From Gerris lacustris (lineage: Eukaryota; Arthropoda; Insecta; Hemiptera; Gerridae): DNA of 64,000 nucleotides. The translations under genes and the position numbers were made by a program. The stretch is from contig OX578276.1 in assembly GCA_951217055.1 (NCBI GenBank), forward strand, positions 14,491,430 through 14,555,429, read 5' to 3'. Positions 10,321 to 22,518 of the stretch are shown in pieces; positions within the stretch are counted from its first letter, which is position 1, and each line of letters begins with the position of its first letter. The notes under the pieces are model-generated. The model was not told the DNA's origin. It saw nothing but the letters and a program-made list of their open reading frames with translations, and ran no database searches.

Positions 10321-10689
10321 CCCCCTAGGAAATTTTGTTTATGAAAATTAAGGGGTGAATTCTGAGTTAGTTTAAGTTAGTGATTTTTATTAGGTTTTTC
10401 TTATTTAATTATCATTATGATCTTAAGGTTTTTTTGAGGGCAGTTTATTTTTTTCCCCTTAGGATTTCGATTTTTTATTTTCATTTTATATTTATATTGA
10501 TTTATCTTAGTAGTTGATTAGACTAAGGGATATGATTACAATTATTAACACAAGTGTTATATTCTTTTGTTCCAAGATACATTAGAATAAATATCCCTTC
10601 GTCTTAATAGTAATATAGACTAAGGAATATGTATATGCTACTCTGTATAATGTTCCTTTGGCTAAATAACTATTAACTCAAAGGGATAT
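10321..10689. other. Non-coding AT-rich stretch
   Basis: No gene is visible. There is a short inverted repeat between GACTAAGGGATAT near 10522 and ATATCCCTTCGTC near 10590, and a related GACTAAGGAATAT near 10619. These may be ends of a small degraded element. Confidence 0.4.
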
Positions 10690-11111
10690 AGGGAGGTGCT
10701 TAAGTAAAAAAGTATCATTAAGTACAGGCAACTTTTTTGATTTTCGTAACTTTTTTGCTCTTTTTACTTTCCATATAAAGAGAAAGTATTTTAATGGCGC
10801 GAAAATTCGATTTTGATGAATTTACACGTTTTAAGGTCCCCTGAGTCCAAAGTAGTAGTTTTTAAAAAATGTCTGTCTGTGCAGACGCCTGAAGCCTAAA
10901 TTACTGGGCCGAATTAATTTTACCTTCAAATTTGGGGGCGCTACTCCTTAAAACCTATGAAAAAGCGTGAAAAAAGTGTTTCTCGAAAACGGTTCCGACG
11001 ATTTTGATTAAAATATTCTAAAATTAAGTCCATTTAAATACGAATTTAATAAATTTTGTTTTTCTATCATAAAATAATGTTTTTGTTGCAATTTTATTAC
11101 AAATCTTGGCT

Positions 11112-11252
11112 AATTCGGATTGTACGTGACCTCGAAATTTCTTCTTTTTTTTTGGCTATTGACAATTCAAGGGTACACAAAATTAAGGTATTTAATTTAA
11201 TATGCTAGATTTTATCACCTAACCTCAAAGGGGGTCACGTACAATCCGAATT
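11112..11252. mobile_element. Small MITE, 141 bp
   Basis: Perfect 20-base inverted ends (AATTCGGATTGTACGTGACC and its complement) surround about 100 AT-rich bases. The flanks do not give a clear duplication, so the superfamily is not assigned. Confidence 0.65.
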
Positions 11253-12421
11253 TACCCAAATCTTATGTGTGTCCAGAAAAATGAGGCGACAAAAATATTT
11301 GGACATCTTGGAGGAGGGGGGGGGGGGGGCTCAAAAAAATCTTGCACACGGGCCTCAGCAGGCCTAGTTCCGTCTCTGTCCTCGGGGTACTTGTTGCCGA
11401 GAAAGAGGGGATGAACCAGGGGAAGAGAGTAAAAATTAATTTTGGCCAACCTCACATGTAGTCGACGACTTTCAATGACCTTAGCTCAACCTTGAGTTGG
11501 TTTCACTGCTTGAACTTAGAGTTGGAATCTGAGATCTCTACAAAACACTGGTTTCGGTAATCCACAAAGCTAACTTCCACAGGGGACAACCCTAACTTCA
11601 ACTAAACAAAAAAAACTTGGACACGCGAAGTTCTTCGTAACCTCCTCTTCGACACAACCTGCTTTTCGAAACCTTCCTCTTCCAAGTCATCCCTTTCCAG
11701 GAACTCCAACAAAAGAAAATAAAAAGAAAACGGAAAAACTCCCTACTTCCTAAAACCATTTAGTCCAGGAGATAGCGTGCAAATAAGTGTCTGACTAACA
11801 TCAAGACAAAATTTTGTATACAAGTCTATCTTTTAGCGCCTTTTAACCTTCGGGCGGGCGCGCGGGCGGCATTTACACCGCCATTTCGGAAGAACACGCC
11901 CCCTGTGATTTTACAGTATTCCAGCTTATCAGCTCTTTTAGGTATTCTCCAATTACTATTTCCTAGGTTTAATAAAATCATCGGTATACCTGGAACGTGA
12001 GCGGGACGCCCTCACTTTAATTTGAACATCGACAAGCTCTACTACAAATGCGTCAGTACGGTATAAATATTAGAGATATTTTTTTTGTTTACTGTATTCT
12101 TATCCAAAAGAATTTGATCATTTTAAAAGAGTTACGTTTTCTAATTACATATACATATTTAATACAATATCAGGATAGGAGAGAATGTGTTAAGGCTGCG
12201 TTTTTATTTTTTTTTTATGACAATTCTGAAAAAATGTTTAGTTATGTGTATAAGTCTAATTTGTTTTTATAAAAAATATTTTTTATAAAACTTTTTTTAA
12301 TTCGAAATGAATGTTTTATTATTATTACCTATTGAGAAAACTAATTTCCACAAAAACAAGGACCTACAAGCTTCAAATATCGAAGGAAACAAAAGCGGTG
12401 TAAATGCCGCCGCGCGCCCGC

Positions 12422-15211
12422 TAGGGTGGGTCGAATTTAACTTTTTTTAAAAATTCTGAACTACGATGGGCTAAAAAGTTGACCGTTGGTATGAAAACAC
12501 CAGGAAAAAAAATTGGGCTCATTTGAACAACCCCTAGGTGGAGCACACCAGCCCTGAAATTTTGATATTTGGGGTAATCCTTAAAAATAGTGATTTTTGT
12601 GATTTTCATGCTTTTTAGGTGTTTTAATGCTACACTGTTAACTTAAAATTCATTTTAACAGGTTGGGCACATATATTACAATAAAAAAAATCACCAAAAT
12701 CAATGTGGGGGGGGGGGGGGGGGAGATTTCCTATTTTCTTATATTTACATCATAATGTTAAGCTATTTTTAGTTTTATATGACAGAATATAAGATTTAAT
12801 ATAAAAATATTTGTAGCTCTCAGCTATTTGAAGCAACTGCAAAAAATTAAGGGGGGGGGGGGGGGTTCTAATTCTGTATCATTTTTCTGCAGATTATAAA
12901 ATTAAGTTAGTTACATGAAACCAGTCAGGTTGTAAATATCTGGTTTTAAATATGGTACCTTATACTTCCTTCCATGCTAATAATGTATATTACTGTTTTT
13001 AAAGTGTTTTATATTTATAATTCAGATTTTAAGACAAGTTTAACAGAAAATAACCGTGGGCAGGTAAAAATGGTAAGGTATTAATTAGTCCTTGTGGTGC
13101 AAAATATATAAGAAAGTGCCCTTAAACGAACAGGTGTTTTTTTATAGATCTAAGAACAGTTAGGAGAACGATGATAGGCTCATCATAGTGCATTGATCAA
13201 AAAAGCCGAAAGGTTTGCCAAGCATAAAAAATACTTGGCAAGGACTTCACTCAGTGAACTTGTACCTTCAACATCAAATGCAAACAGATTTCAGGTTTAA
13301 ACTTATTGTCTGACAAGTCGTCATCTTCATCCTCTCTCACAACTGAAGAATCGGGCAGTGAGGTTAAAGATAAATCACTGAAACATGTTTCATCTGAGAT
13401 GAGGTTACTGATCACTACTGTAGCCGAAATAGCTCAGCGATCGCACTTTTCTAGTAGAGCAGCAGCAATGATTGCTTCGGCCTCACTTTTTGATTCAGGA
13501 TTAATACCAAGTAATAGTCAAACCAACGTAATAGATAAATCTTCACAGAGCAAAGAATTGAATTAAAATTAAAATGGAAGAAGAAACCATAATATTAGAA
13601 GGGCTTTATTTTGATGGCAGGAAGGATGACACTATTAAACTTATACAGAAGAGAGCCAAACATCATAAAACTCTAGTAAGGGAAGAGCATTTTATTCTTG
13701 TGCAAGAGCCCTCGTCAAAATACATAGGATTTTGGCCCTTCATCAGGCACGGCGGAAAGTGTTCCATCAGCTATCGTTATACGTTTCTGCGAATAAATAA
13801 AGCGGATACATCGAAATTATGAGTCATAGGGAGTGATGGCATCAATGGGAACACTGGAGTAAGAAGAGGAATAATTATTCAGTTAGAGTGTAAATTTGAA
13901 ACACCTCTTCTATGGTCTATATGCCTGCTCCGTGGCAATGAACTCCCTTTAAGACATTTATTTTAATACATAGATGGTAAAACAAAAGGACTTAGATTTG
14001 AAGGAGATTTTGGAGGAGATTTGATTTGAGGAGATTTGAAGGAGATTAGATTTTGAAGGAGCAATAGGAAAGGCTGTAGAAACATGTGAAAGTTTACCAA
14101 TTGTAGAATTTGAAGTCATCCCTACTACAATTACGCCGAATTTATATATCAGTGATTAAGGAAGGTCCAAAAATATTTATTAGAAATATCTCTGGATGTA
14201 TTTGATGGTTTCTGTTCCCCAGAATTAGCCAACAGAAGTCCTGGAAAAATGGCACACAAAAGATGGCTAACAACTACTAATAGTGTCCTTCTTTTTTATA
14301 TCGCTTGTGATGAACCATCTAAAGAACTTATAACAATAGTAACATTTATTCAACGAGTTTATGCTCCTTCCTTGTTTAAATATTCAAGAAAACTATTATG
14401 TGAAAGATGGAGCAAAACATTGGCAAACCTTTCGGTCTTTTTGATAATGCACTAGATTTTTTTGTCAATGGAGCCTATCATCGTTCTCCTAACTGTTCTT
14501 TGATCTAAAAAAATCTCCTGTTCGTTTAAGGGCACTTTCTTATATTTTGCTTCACAAGGGCTAATAATTAATCCCTTATCTTTTTTATCTGCCCACGGTT
14601 ATTTTCCGTTAAACTTGTCTTAAAATCTGAATTATAAATATAAAACACTTTAAAAACAGAAATATAAATTATTAGCTTGGAAGGAAGTATAAGGTACCAT
14701 ATTTAAAACCAGATATTTACAACCTGACTTGTTTCATGTAACTAACTTAATTTCATAATCTGCAGCAAACTGATACAGAATTAGAACCCCCCCCCTTAAT
14801 TTTTTGCAGTTGCTTCAAATAGCTGAGAGCGACAAATATTTTTATATTAAATCTTATATTCTGTCATATAAGACTAAAAATAGCTTATAATTTTGATGTG
14901 AATAAAATAAAATAGAAAATACCCCCCCCCCCCCCACAATTTATTTTGGAGATTTTTTTATTGTAATATATGTGCAAAACCTGTTAAAATGAATTTTAAG
15001 TCAACAGTGTAGCATTAAAACACCTAAAAAGCATGAAAATCACTATTATTAAGGATTACCCCAAATATCAAAATTTCAGGGCTGGTGTGCTCCACCTAGG
15101 GGTTGTTCAAATGAGCCCAATTTTTTTTCCTGGTGTTTTCATACCAACGGTCAACTTTTTAGCCCATCGTAGTTCAGAATTTTTAAAAAAAGTTAAATTC
15201 GACCCACCCTA
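12422..15211. mobile_element. 2.79-kb long-arm transposon, copy 1
   Basis: The termini are TAGGGTGGGTCGAATTTAAC and its complement. They begin very long inverted arms (about 12422-13220 and 14410-15211) covering more than half of the element. The flanking duplication is GCGCCCGC (12414-12421 and 15212-15219). The related sequence at 24690 lacks the insert and has a single GCGCCCGC, which proves the boundaries. Inside is a decayed transposase-like frame. The second copy at 18944 has the same internal stops. Poly(G) and poly(C) tracts lie within both arms. An 8-bp duplication suits hAT, P or Merlin-like elements; I cannot decide which. Confidence 0.85.
13185..14455 (+). pseudogene. Transposase-like protein of the 2.79-kb element (decayed)
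   Basis: Fragments in order are KHKKYLARTSLSELVPSTS, a Ser-rich block after MSDKSSSSSS, EEETIILEGLYFDGRKDDT, HKTLVREEHFILVQEPSSK, VIGSDGINGNTGVRRGI, LRGNELPLRHLF, and KMAHKRWLTTTNSVLLFYIA. I recognise this order from a family of arthropod repetitive proteins with 'DGT.VNTG', 'NELPLRHL' and 'RWLTTANR' motifs, thought to be transposases; I cannot give an established superfamily name. Stops occur at 13564-13566, 13820-13822, about 13966 and several between 14020 and 14160, so it is not functional. Its ends reach into the inverted arms. Confidence 0.6.
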
Positions 15212-15228
15212 GCGCCCGCCCGAAGGTT

Positions 15229-15637
15229 AAGAATATGTGGTCGGCTAAATTCGTCTGCGGGACATAGCTTGGCAATAGGCGTTTGAAAAAAACAAACCGG
15301 TGGAGAGCGACCATGTCTCACCAGTTATGGTGGACAATGTGATTTTTATGATCCTGAGTACAGAATTAGTTAATAGACCAAAAATCAAGTCGATGTTGTT
15401 TTCACACTTGATATGTTAGTTATTCAAATATTACTAAAAATCAACGTCACCTGTGAAGGGACAAACTAACATCAACTTGATTTTCGGTCTACTAACTAAT
15501 TCTATACTCAGGATCATGAAAATCACATTGTCCACCATAATTGGTGAGACATGGCCGCTCTCCACAGGTTTGTTTTTTTCAAACGCCTATTGCCAAGCTT
15601 TGTCCCGCAGACGAACTTAGCCGACCACATATTCTTT
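15229..15637. repeat. 410-bp snapback inverted repeat
   Basis: Two arms of roughly 175-190 bp (15229-15418 and about 15465-15637) are near-perfect reverse complements, sharing GAATATGTGGTCGGCTAA and CATGATCCTGAGTATAGAAT blocks, with a spacer of about 50 bases. A second copy occurs at about 24703-25110. Confidence 0.85.
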
Positions 15638-15882
15638 AAAAGCACTAAAAGATTGACTTGTATACAAAATTCTAGCTTGATGTTAGTCAATCACTTTTTT
15701 GCACGCTACCTCCTGGACTAATTCTTTAGTATTAAATTACAAAGGCACTTTTTTACTTAAGCACCCCCTTTAGTTCTAAACAATAGTCTGCCCTACAAAA
15801 GTCAAAAAGGTTTGTGTGTTTGTCTCCATAAGACATTGAGACTCCTGGGGAAAAAAAAAGGAGATATTATATATTGAAGCGA

Positions 15883-16290
15883 AGAAAGTATTTGTAGGGA
15901 TGCATTATATTCCAGAAGATGAAATATTCCGTCAAATAGCCAAACATTATGGTAGTAATTTTTTTACGCTTTTCGCAATGCTCTGGCACTGATAAGTAGT
16001 ATAGATGAATTTGAAAGTCTATTAATGGAGTTTACGGAAGATGAACTTGGTAATCATGTTAGTATTACTAAAAAACATGCAAATTTTAGGGACAACTATA
16101 GAGATAGGTTTAAACAGGAGTATAGACTGAGAAATGGTTATGAAGAGAACCGATCGAAGTATCAACCGGTTAATACGAAAAGACGTTTTGCTGTACAAGA
16201 TAGTAATTATAGGAGTTATAATCCGAATAGGAATATGAATTTTAACCAGCAGCGACATAGTAACTTTCAACAAAATAGAATAATAATGAT
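15883..16290 (+). pseudogene. Gypsy-1 gag fragment (5' half of a split retrotransposon)
   Basis: The frame contains VFVGMHYIPEDEIFRQI, then from 16028 MEFTEDELGNHVSITKK, and an Arg/Asn/Gln-rich nucleic-acid-binding tail (NYRDRFKQEYRLRNGYEEN). The basic, low-complexity tail suits a Gag protein without zinc knuckles. The sequence is cut at 16296 by the ATCGAT transposon and should continue at 34083, where the gypsy protease follows. A second copy at 25381-25913 retains about 160 bp that is deleted here near 16276. Confidence 0.6.
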
Positions 16291-16464
16291 ATCGATGGTT
16301 TCAAGCTAAAAGGGAATAACCAACATTTTTTTGGAAAATCACTTATTACCTTCCCATAATAACAGAGGATATTTAAAATCAAATGCTGAAAGGATATAAC
16401 TGAAATCGCAATATTAACATAAATAATTAAGAATTATTGCATTTTTTTTAGGGAATAACCAACA

Positions 16465-17085
16465 TGAGTCCACCTATATTCCTTTGCAAAAAGGTTTTAG
16501 CGTAAGACGCATAAAAAAACAATGTAAACTGTTTTGGAACAATTCTTTAATCGAAAGAGACGCGACACAAGAGAGGGAACAGAACAGAATACAAAAAACG
16601 TGGCTCGTGTTTTTAAATCAAGAAGCACACTGATAAGTCTGAACGCTTTAACAAGTGCAACTTGTTAAAGCGTTGTTAAAGCGGGGGGGGGGGGGGGGCG
16701 CTACATCACTCCCCCCAATGACGCTGTCGCAGAATCGCACCGGCAATCTGACCTTACGGCCATGTCGAGTTCAGAGTCATTAGAGGTAGAAGGGACCTTA
16801 TCACTACTTGTTGGCTGGATCTGAGTTGATCTGGAGGACGTTGATGAGCCACCAGATGAGTCGACCAAGATAAAAGCCGGTTTGAGTCGATCAATGGAGA
16901 CAGTCTTACTGCCTGATGGAAGCTGGATTGTAAATGTTTTGTTTCCCCGCTCGATGACTTGGTGAGGTACTGTGTATGGTGAAGAAGCACACTGATAAGT
17001 CTGAACGCTTTAACAAGTGTAACTTTTTGAACTCGAATAAGAAGAAATAAGAAACTTAAATTTACGGGGGGGCCGCTACAAAGGT
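16465..17085 (-). pseudogene. Gypsy-2 pol C-terminus and LTR fragments (rearranged)
   Basis: On the minus strand, the integrase tail contains SIDRLKPAFILVDSSG and a Ser/Thr-rich stretch (about 16980 to 16740). It then passes into an LTR starting TGTAG at 16705, with a poly(C) tract near its start. A second partial LTR at 16985-17083 is joined directly behind the coding part. The end 'RLKPAF...' followed by a basic motif and LTR is typical of 412/mdg1-like gypsy elements. Most of pol and all of gag are absent. The same piece, less rearranged, lies at 26066-26580. Confidence 0.65.
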
Positions 17086-17533
17086 AATAACCAACATGAG
17101 TGGTGAAACAATGCACTTTGAACACCTTATCTTGTTGCTATTAAATCTCTAGTTTAATTCAGTAAACTCCTGCCATCTGCAGGGAGGCCAAGAAAGTATT
17201 AAACAATTATTTTATTGGTCTCCCAGCAGAGAGCAGAGGTTTATTACTGTTTTATTTGTCCTGTAATGCTGTTTGTTCATTTAGGAACGCAGCAGCGTTC
17301 CGCCCCGCCAAGTCAAAATGACAAAATTTCACAAAAGCTGCCAGTGAATGTGTATATATACTGTAGGTGACAAAGTAGGGTTTTTGAGGGTCTGCAGCGT
17401 GGAATACGTACAAGCTACGTAAATAATTTTATAATATCTTTGAAGGTCGTGTCCTGTAGATCAAAATAAAAATAAAAAGTTGAAGTAAGTAGTTTTGATG
17501 ACTTCTTATTCTTAATCTTCCTTCATTTTACGT
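17086..17533. other. Non-coding interior of the ATCGAT transposon
   Basis: No gene is seen. The stretch resumes with AATAACCAACATGAGT after the gypsy-2 fragment and carries a short palindromic block (CTCCCTGCCATCTGCAGGGAGG-like, near 17170) and a GC-rich CAGCAGCGTTCCGCCCCGCC patch near 17290. It is probably the transposon's 5' non-coding region, up to repeat X. Confidence 0.45.
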
Positions 17534-17875
17534 TGACGCACCTACAGCCTAAACTACTGAACCAATTTTAATGAATGAGGGCTTTGTGGATTCGTTTAGG
17601 GCCCTAGTGCATTCCTAAATCAAAAAAAATTAGATAACTCATTCCTACGCTGAATGTGGAGCGAGAAACCAAGCCAGCGAACAGTCAATTTAACGTTGAC
17701 GCACCTACAGCCTAAACTACTGAACTGATTTTAATGATTTAGGGCTTTTTGTATTCTTCTAGGGCTATAGTGCATCCCCCTCAACTCACCCCCCTCCCCC
17801 CTTACAACCTCTCAACTCATTCCTACGCTGAATGTGGAGCGAGAAACCAAGGTAGCGATTAGCGAACAGTCTAAA
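17534..17875. repeat. Direct tandem dimer in repeat X, about 170-bp units
   Basis: Two units each begin GTTGACGCACCTACAGCC and end with the GAATGTGGAGCGAGAAACC block followed by GCGAACAGTC. The two units differ by small gaps and a C-rich tract in the second. Confidence 0.8.
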
Positions 17876-18943
17876 ATGGGTAGAAATCAAGTAAGCGTCA
17901 TACGAAGTGGTGAGCCTGACAATTATACGGAGGTACACCAGCATGTTGTGTAGTAGTTTCGTGCATGTCACATGTCGTTTGAATTACTTCTATTTACGAG
18001 TTCATCTTTTGAACTTATAGTCCAGGCAAATTAGTAAAAAAAAAAACAGCAAATGGAGGAAATAATTTATAAAGTTTTGAAACTTTGTGAAAACGCTTTT
18101 AAGGGGTGTAGTAGTAAGAAACAGTAAAGTTCCCACCTCTTGAGGGGGCGCGTCCCCTTATTTTTCACTTTTTACGCAAAACGGTTTATTTTTTGTAGAG
18201 AAGTGTTATTACCAAAATTATTCCTCACATAATTCTGCACAAAAAAGGTCCTATGCATGTTTGAAGTGGGACATGCCGTTTTGGAGGTATTGTAGTTGGA
18301 TAGAGATAAAACGTATTGATTATTATAAAATTTGTATGGTTTGTCGAAAGTAGCCCGCAGATAGCCTCACATTAATTTCAACCGTCTGCGCTCTTTACAT
18401 TTTCTAAATTGGTTCCCTTTCTGTCTGTCTGTTGATCAATTTTTTGTCTGTCTGTTATGAATTAAAGTACCAATTTATCAAAATGTAAAGAGCGCAGACG
18501 GTTGAAATTAATTTGGGGATATCTGCGGGCTACTTTCGACAAACCATACAAATTTTATAATAATCAGAGTACTTTTGAAGATATAGGTCTAAATAAATGT
18601 ATGTTTGTGCGCATGTGCAGGATAAAATAATGGGCGCAGAAGGTTGAAACTTATATGGGATCAACAGTGGGCTAAGTATAACCTACCATCCCAATTTCAT
18701 TAAAATCGGATGTTATTTTTTAGATATCTTGGTCCGCAAAAATACGTTTTATCTCTATCCAACTACAATACCTCGAAAACGGCATGTCCCACTTCAAACA
18801 TGCATAGGACCTTTTTTGTGCAGAATTATGTGAGGAATAATTTTGGTAATAACACTTCTCTACAAAAAATAAACCGTTTTGCGTAAAAAGTGAAAAATAA
18901 GTAAATTTTGGACTTTAAGGAGGGGGGAAGGGGGGACGCGCCC

Positions 18944-21729
18944 TAGTGTGGGTCGAATTTAACTTTTTTTAAAAATTCTGAACTACGATGGGCTAAAAAG
19001 TTGACCGTTGGTATGAAAACACCAGGAAAAAAAATTGGGCTCATTTGAACAACCCCTAGGTGGAGCACACCAGCCCTGAAATTTTGATATTTGGGGTAAT
19101 CCTTAAAAATAGTGATTTTTGTGATTTTCATGCTTTTTAGGTGTTTTAATGCTACACTGTTAACTTAAAATTCATTTTAACAGGTTGGGCACATATATTA
19201 CAATAAAAAAAATCACCAAAATCAATGTGGGGGGGGGGGGGGGAGATTTCCTATTTTCTTATATTTACATCATAATGTTAAGCTATTTTTAGTTTTATAT
19301 GACAGAATATAAGATTTAATATAAAAATATTTGTAGCTCTCAGCTATTTGAAGCAACTGCAAAAAATTAAGGGGGGGGGGGGGGTTCTAATTCTGTATCA
19401 TTTTTCTGCAGATTATAAAATTAAGTTAGTTACATGAAACCAGTCAGGTTGTAAATATCTGGTTTTAAATATGGTACCTTATACTTCCTTCCATGCTAAT
19501 AATGTATATTACTGTTTTTAAAGTGTTTTATATTTATAATTCAGATTTTAAGACAAGTTTAACAGAAAATAACCGTGGGCAGGTAAAAATGGTAAGGTAT
19601 TAATTAGTCCTTGTGGTGCAAAATATATAAGAAAGTGCCCTTAAACGAACAGGTGTTTTTTTATAGATCTAAGAACAGTTAGGAGAACGATGATAGGCTC
19701 ATCATAGTGCATTGATCAAAAAAGCCGAAAGGTTTGCCAAGCATAAAAAATACTTGGCAAGGACTTCACTCAGTGAACTTGTACCTTCAACATCAAATGC
19801 AAACAGATTTCAGGTTTAAACTTATTGTCTGACAAGTCGTCATCTTCATCCTCTCTCACAACTGAAGAATCGGGCAGTGAGGTTAAAGATAAATCACTGA
19901 AACATGTTTCATCTGAGATGAGGTTACTGATCACTACTGTAGCCGAAATAGCTCAGCGATCGCACTTTTCTAGTAGAGCAGCAGCAATGATTGCTTCGGC
20001 CTCACTTTTTGATTCAGGATTAATACCAAGTAATAGTCAAACCAACGTAATAGATAAATCTTCACAGAGCAAAGAATTGAATTAAAATTAAAATGGAAGA
20101 AGAAACCATAATATTAGAAGGGCTTTATTTTGATGGCAGGAAGGATGACACTATTAAACTTATACAGAAGAGAGCCAAACATCATAAAACTCTAGTAAGG
20201 GAAGAGCATTTTATTCTTGTGCAAGAGCCCTCGTCAAAATACATAGGATTTTGGCCCTTCATCAGGCACGGCGGAAAGTGTTCCATCAGCTATCGTTATA
20301 CGTTTCTGCGAATAAATAAAGCGGATACATCGAAATTATGAGTCATAGGGAGTGATGGCATCAATGGGAACACTGGAGTAAGAAGAGGAATAATTATTCA
20401 GTTAGAGTGTAAATTTGAAACACCTCTTCTATGGTCTATATGCCTGCTCCGTGGCAATGAACTCCCTTTAAGACATTTATTTTAATACATAGATGGTAAA
20501 ACAAAAGGACTTAGATTTGAAGGAGATTTTGGAGGAGATTTGATTTGAGGAGATTTGAAGGAGATTAGATTTTGAAGGAGCAATAGGAAAGGCTGTAGAA
20601 ACATGTGAAAGTTTACCAATTGTAGAATTTGAAGTCATCCCTACTACAATTACGCCGAATTTATATATCAGTGATTAAGGAAGGTCCAAAAATATTTATT
20701 AGAAATATCTCTGGATGTATTTGATGGTTTCTGTTCCCCAGAATTAGCCAACAGAAGTCCTGGAAAAATGGCACACAAAAGATGGCTAACAACTACTAAT
20801 AGTGTCCTTCTTTTTTATATCGCTTGTGATGAACCATCTAAAGAACTTATAACAATAGTAACATTTATTCAACGAGTTTATGCTCCTTCCTTGTTTAAAT
20901 ATTCAAGAAAACTATTATGTGAAAGATGGAGCAAAACATTGGCAAACCTTTCGGTCTTTTTGATAATGCACTAGATTTTTTTGTCAATGGAGCCTATCAT
21001 CGTTCTCCTAACTGTTCTTTGATCTAAAAAAATCTCCTGTTCGTTTAAGGGCACTTTCTTATATTTTGCTTCACAAGGGCTAATAATTAATCCCTTATCT
21101 TTTTTATCTGCCCACGGTTATTTTCCGTTAAACTTGTCTTAAAATCTGAATTATAAATATAAAACACTTTAAAAACAGAAATATAAATTATTAGCTTGGA
21201 AGGAAGTATAAGGTACCATATTTAAAACCAGATATTTACAACCTGACTTGTTTCATGTAACTAACTTAATTTCATAATCTGCAGCAAACTGATACAGAAT
21301 TAGAACCCCCCCCCCTTAATTTTTTGCAGTTGCTTCAAATAGCTGAGAGCGACAAATATTTTTATATTAAATCTTATATTCTGTCATATAAGACTAAAAA
21401 TAGCTTATAATTTTGATGTGAATAAAATAAAATAGAAAATACCCCCCCCCCCCACAATTTATTTTGGAGATTTTTTTATTGTAATATATGTGCAAAACCT
21501 GTTAAAATGAATTTTAAGTCAACAGTGTAGCATTAAAACACCTAAAAAGCACGAAAATCACTATTATTAAGGATTACCCCAAATATTAAAATTTCAGGGC
21601 TGGTGTGCTCCACCTAGGGGTTGTTCAAATGAGCCCAATTTTTTTTCCTGGTGTTTTCATACCAACGGTCAACTTTTTAGCCCATCGTAGTTCAGAATTT
21701 TTAAAAAAAGTTAAATTCGACCCACCCTA
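18944..21729. mobile_element. 2.79-kb long-arm transposon, copy 2
   Basis: This is nearly identical to 12422-15211, including the poly(G) tracts and the same broken reading frames. The left end reads TAGTGTGGG where copy 1 has TAGGGTGGG. It is flanked by GACGCGCCC (18935-18943 and 21730-21738), 8 or 9 bp depending on where the terminal base is placed. Both copies sit in very GC-rich targets in an otherwise AT-rich region. Confidence 0.85.
19704..20974 (+). pseudogene. Transposase-like protein of the 2.79-kb element, copy 2
   Basis: Its blocks are the same as in copy 1 (EEETIILEGLYFDGRKDDT, VIGSDGINGNTG, NELPLRHLF, KRWLTTTNSVLLFYIA) and so are its stops (20083-20085, 20339-20341 and those after 20480). 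Shared disabling mutations mean that the element moved, or was duplicated, after the gene was already dead. Transposition would have needed a transposase supplied elsewhere. Confidence 0.6.
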
Positions 21730-22484
21730 GACGCGCCCCCTCAAGAGGTGGGAACTTTACTGTTTCTTACTACTTTACCCCTTAAAAGTGTTTTCACAAA
21801 GTTTCAAAATTTTATAAATTATTTCCTCTATTATTCCTTATTTTCCTGGACTATTAGTATTATAGGTTTAGTTCAACCTTACTCTCTTGAGTTCAAGGAG
21901 GAGTAATTTGTTTATTAATACATATTTCTGTTTTCTATGATTTTATTTTATTATTATTATTATTATTTATTATTTATAATTATTTTATTATTATTATTTT
22001 CTATGCTTCTACTATCAGAATGTTAAGATCTTTCAATGTTATAGTTCTCTAATCTCCATAGACCTTGTCAAGCTCTTAGCTTCACTTTTATTTGACTCTA
22101 ATGTGTGGGAATAATCAGTTTAGAGAATCCTTCCTTAGGAACCGTACAAAAAGTCATGACATCTGACCAAAAACCACTTGTGTGGTAAAAAGAACACCCC
22201 GCCAAGTCTGTGGTCCAAAAAAGTTGTGAAATCAACTTTCTGCCCAGCCAAGTGATGTTGGCACTTTCTCCTGACCCAACACTGTCAACTTATATACTTA
22301 TCAGCTTCTTCTCCTTGGCGGTGTGCCTGCAGTACTACCCAAAGTTAACTGCTTGTATTCCACGCATCCTCTGCAAAGAAAGTAGTAGTTGCATGGGGTC
22401 ATTCCTTGAAAGCTTAATTTGTATATTTTTTTTTCTATGTTATTTGCTTTTTGATAATGGGAAAAATTTACAGCAATGATCATT

Positions 22485-22518
22485 GTGGCATCGAGAAGAA
22501 GGTTCTTCTCGATGCCAC
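22485..22518. repeat. Perfect hairpin, 16-bp arms, 2-base loop
   Basis: GTGGCATCGAGAAGAA is followed by GG and then by its exact complement. The equivalent place in X copy 1 (about 3205-3245) lacks the hairpin and reads straight through, so it arose in this copy by an inverted templated duplication. Confidence 0.85.

Larger units (their letters stand above)
10690..15770. mobile_element. Foldback element G hosting the 2.79-kb transposon (copy 1)
   Basis: The ends match as inverted repeats: GGTGCTTAAGTAAAAAAGT near 10697 and ACTTTTTTACTTAAGCACC near 15748. Inner arms at 11755-11870 and 15640-15725 share TTGTATACAAGTC and the AACCTTCGGGCGGGCGC block in opposite orientation. A 410-bp snapback lies at 15229-15637, and a 141-bp MITE lies at 11112-11252. 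The region 11260-11450 has a 14-base poly(G) run and reads like a piece of a hAT-type MITE. No protein of its own is recognised. The right part (15213 onward) recurs at 24690. Confidence 0.55.
18018..21853. mobile_element. Foldback element F, TTA duplication, nested in X
   Basis: The ends are TAGTCCAGG and its complement CCTGGACTA, flanked by TTA (18015-18017 and 21854-21856). Copy 1 of X has a single TTA at the same site, which confirms the insertion. Terminal arms of about 124 bp pair 18018-18145 with 21730-21853. Inner inverted arms pair about 18150-18335 with 18735-18905, and an innermost pair lies at about 18330-18420 and 18470-18565. A 3-bp TTA duplication is usual for PIF/Harbinger but not exclusive. 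The 2.79-kb transposon, copy 2, is inserted in its right part. Confidence 0.8.

Noticed and set aside
15841..15870. LTR or polypurine tract of gypsy-1 at the poly(A)/G stretch
   Set aside because: The same stretch at 25330 lies upstream of gag in sense orientation and has no TG...CA partner.
22485..22518. microRNA precursor
   Set aside because: A 2-base loop and perfect 16-bp stem are too short for a pre-miRNA, and the sister copy shows it is a local inverted duplication.
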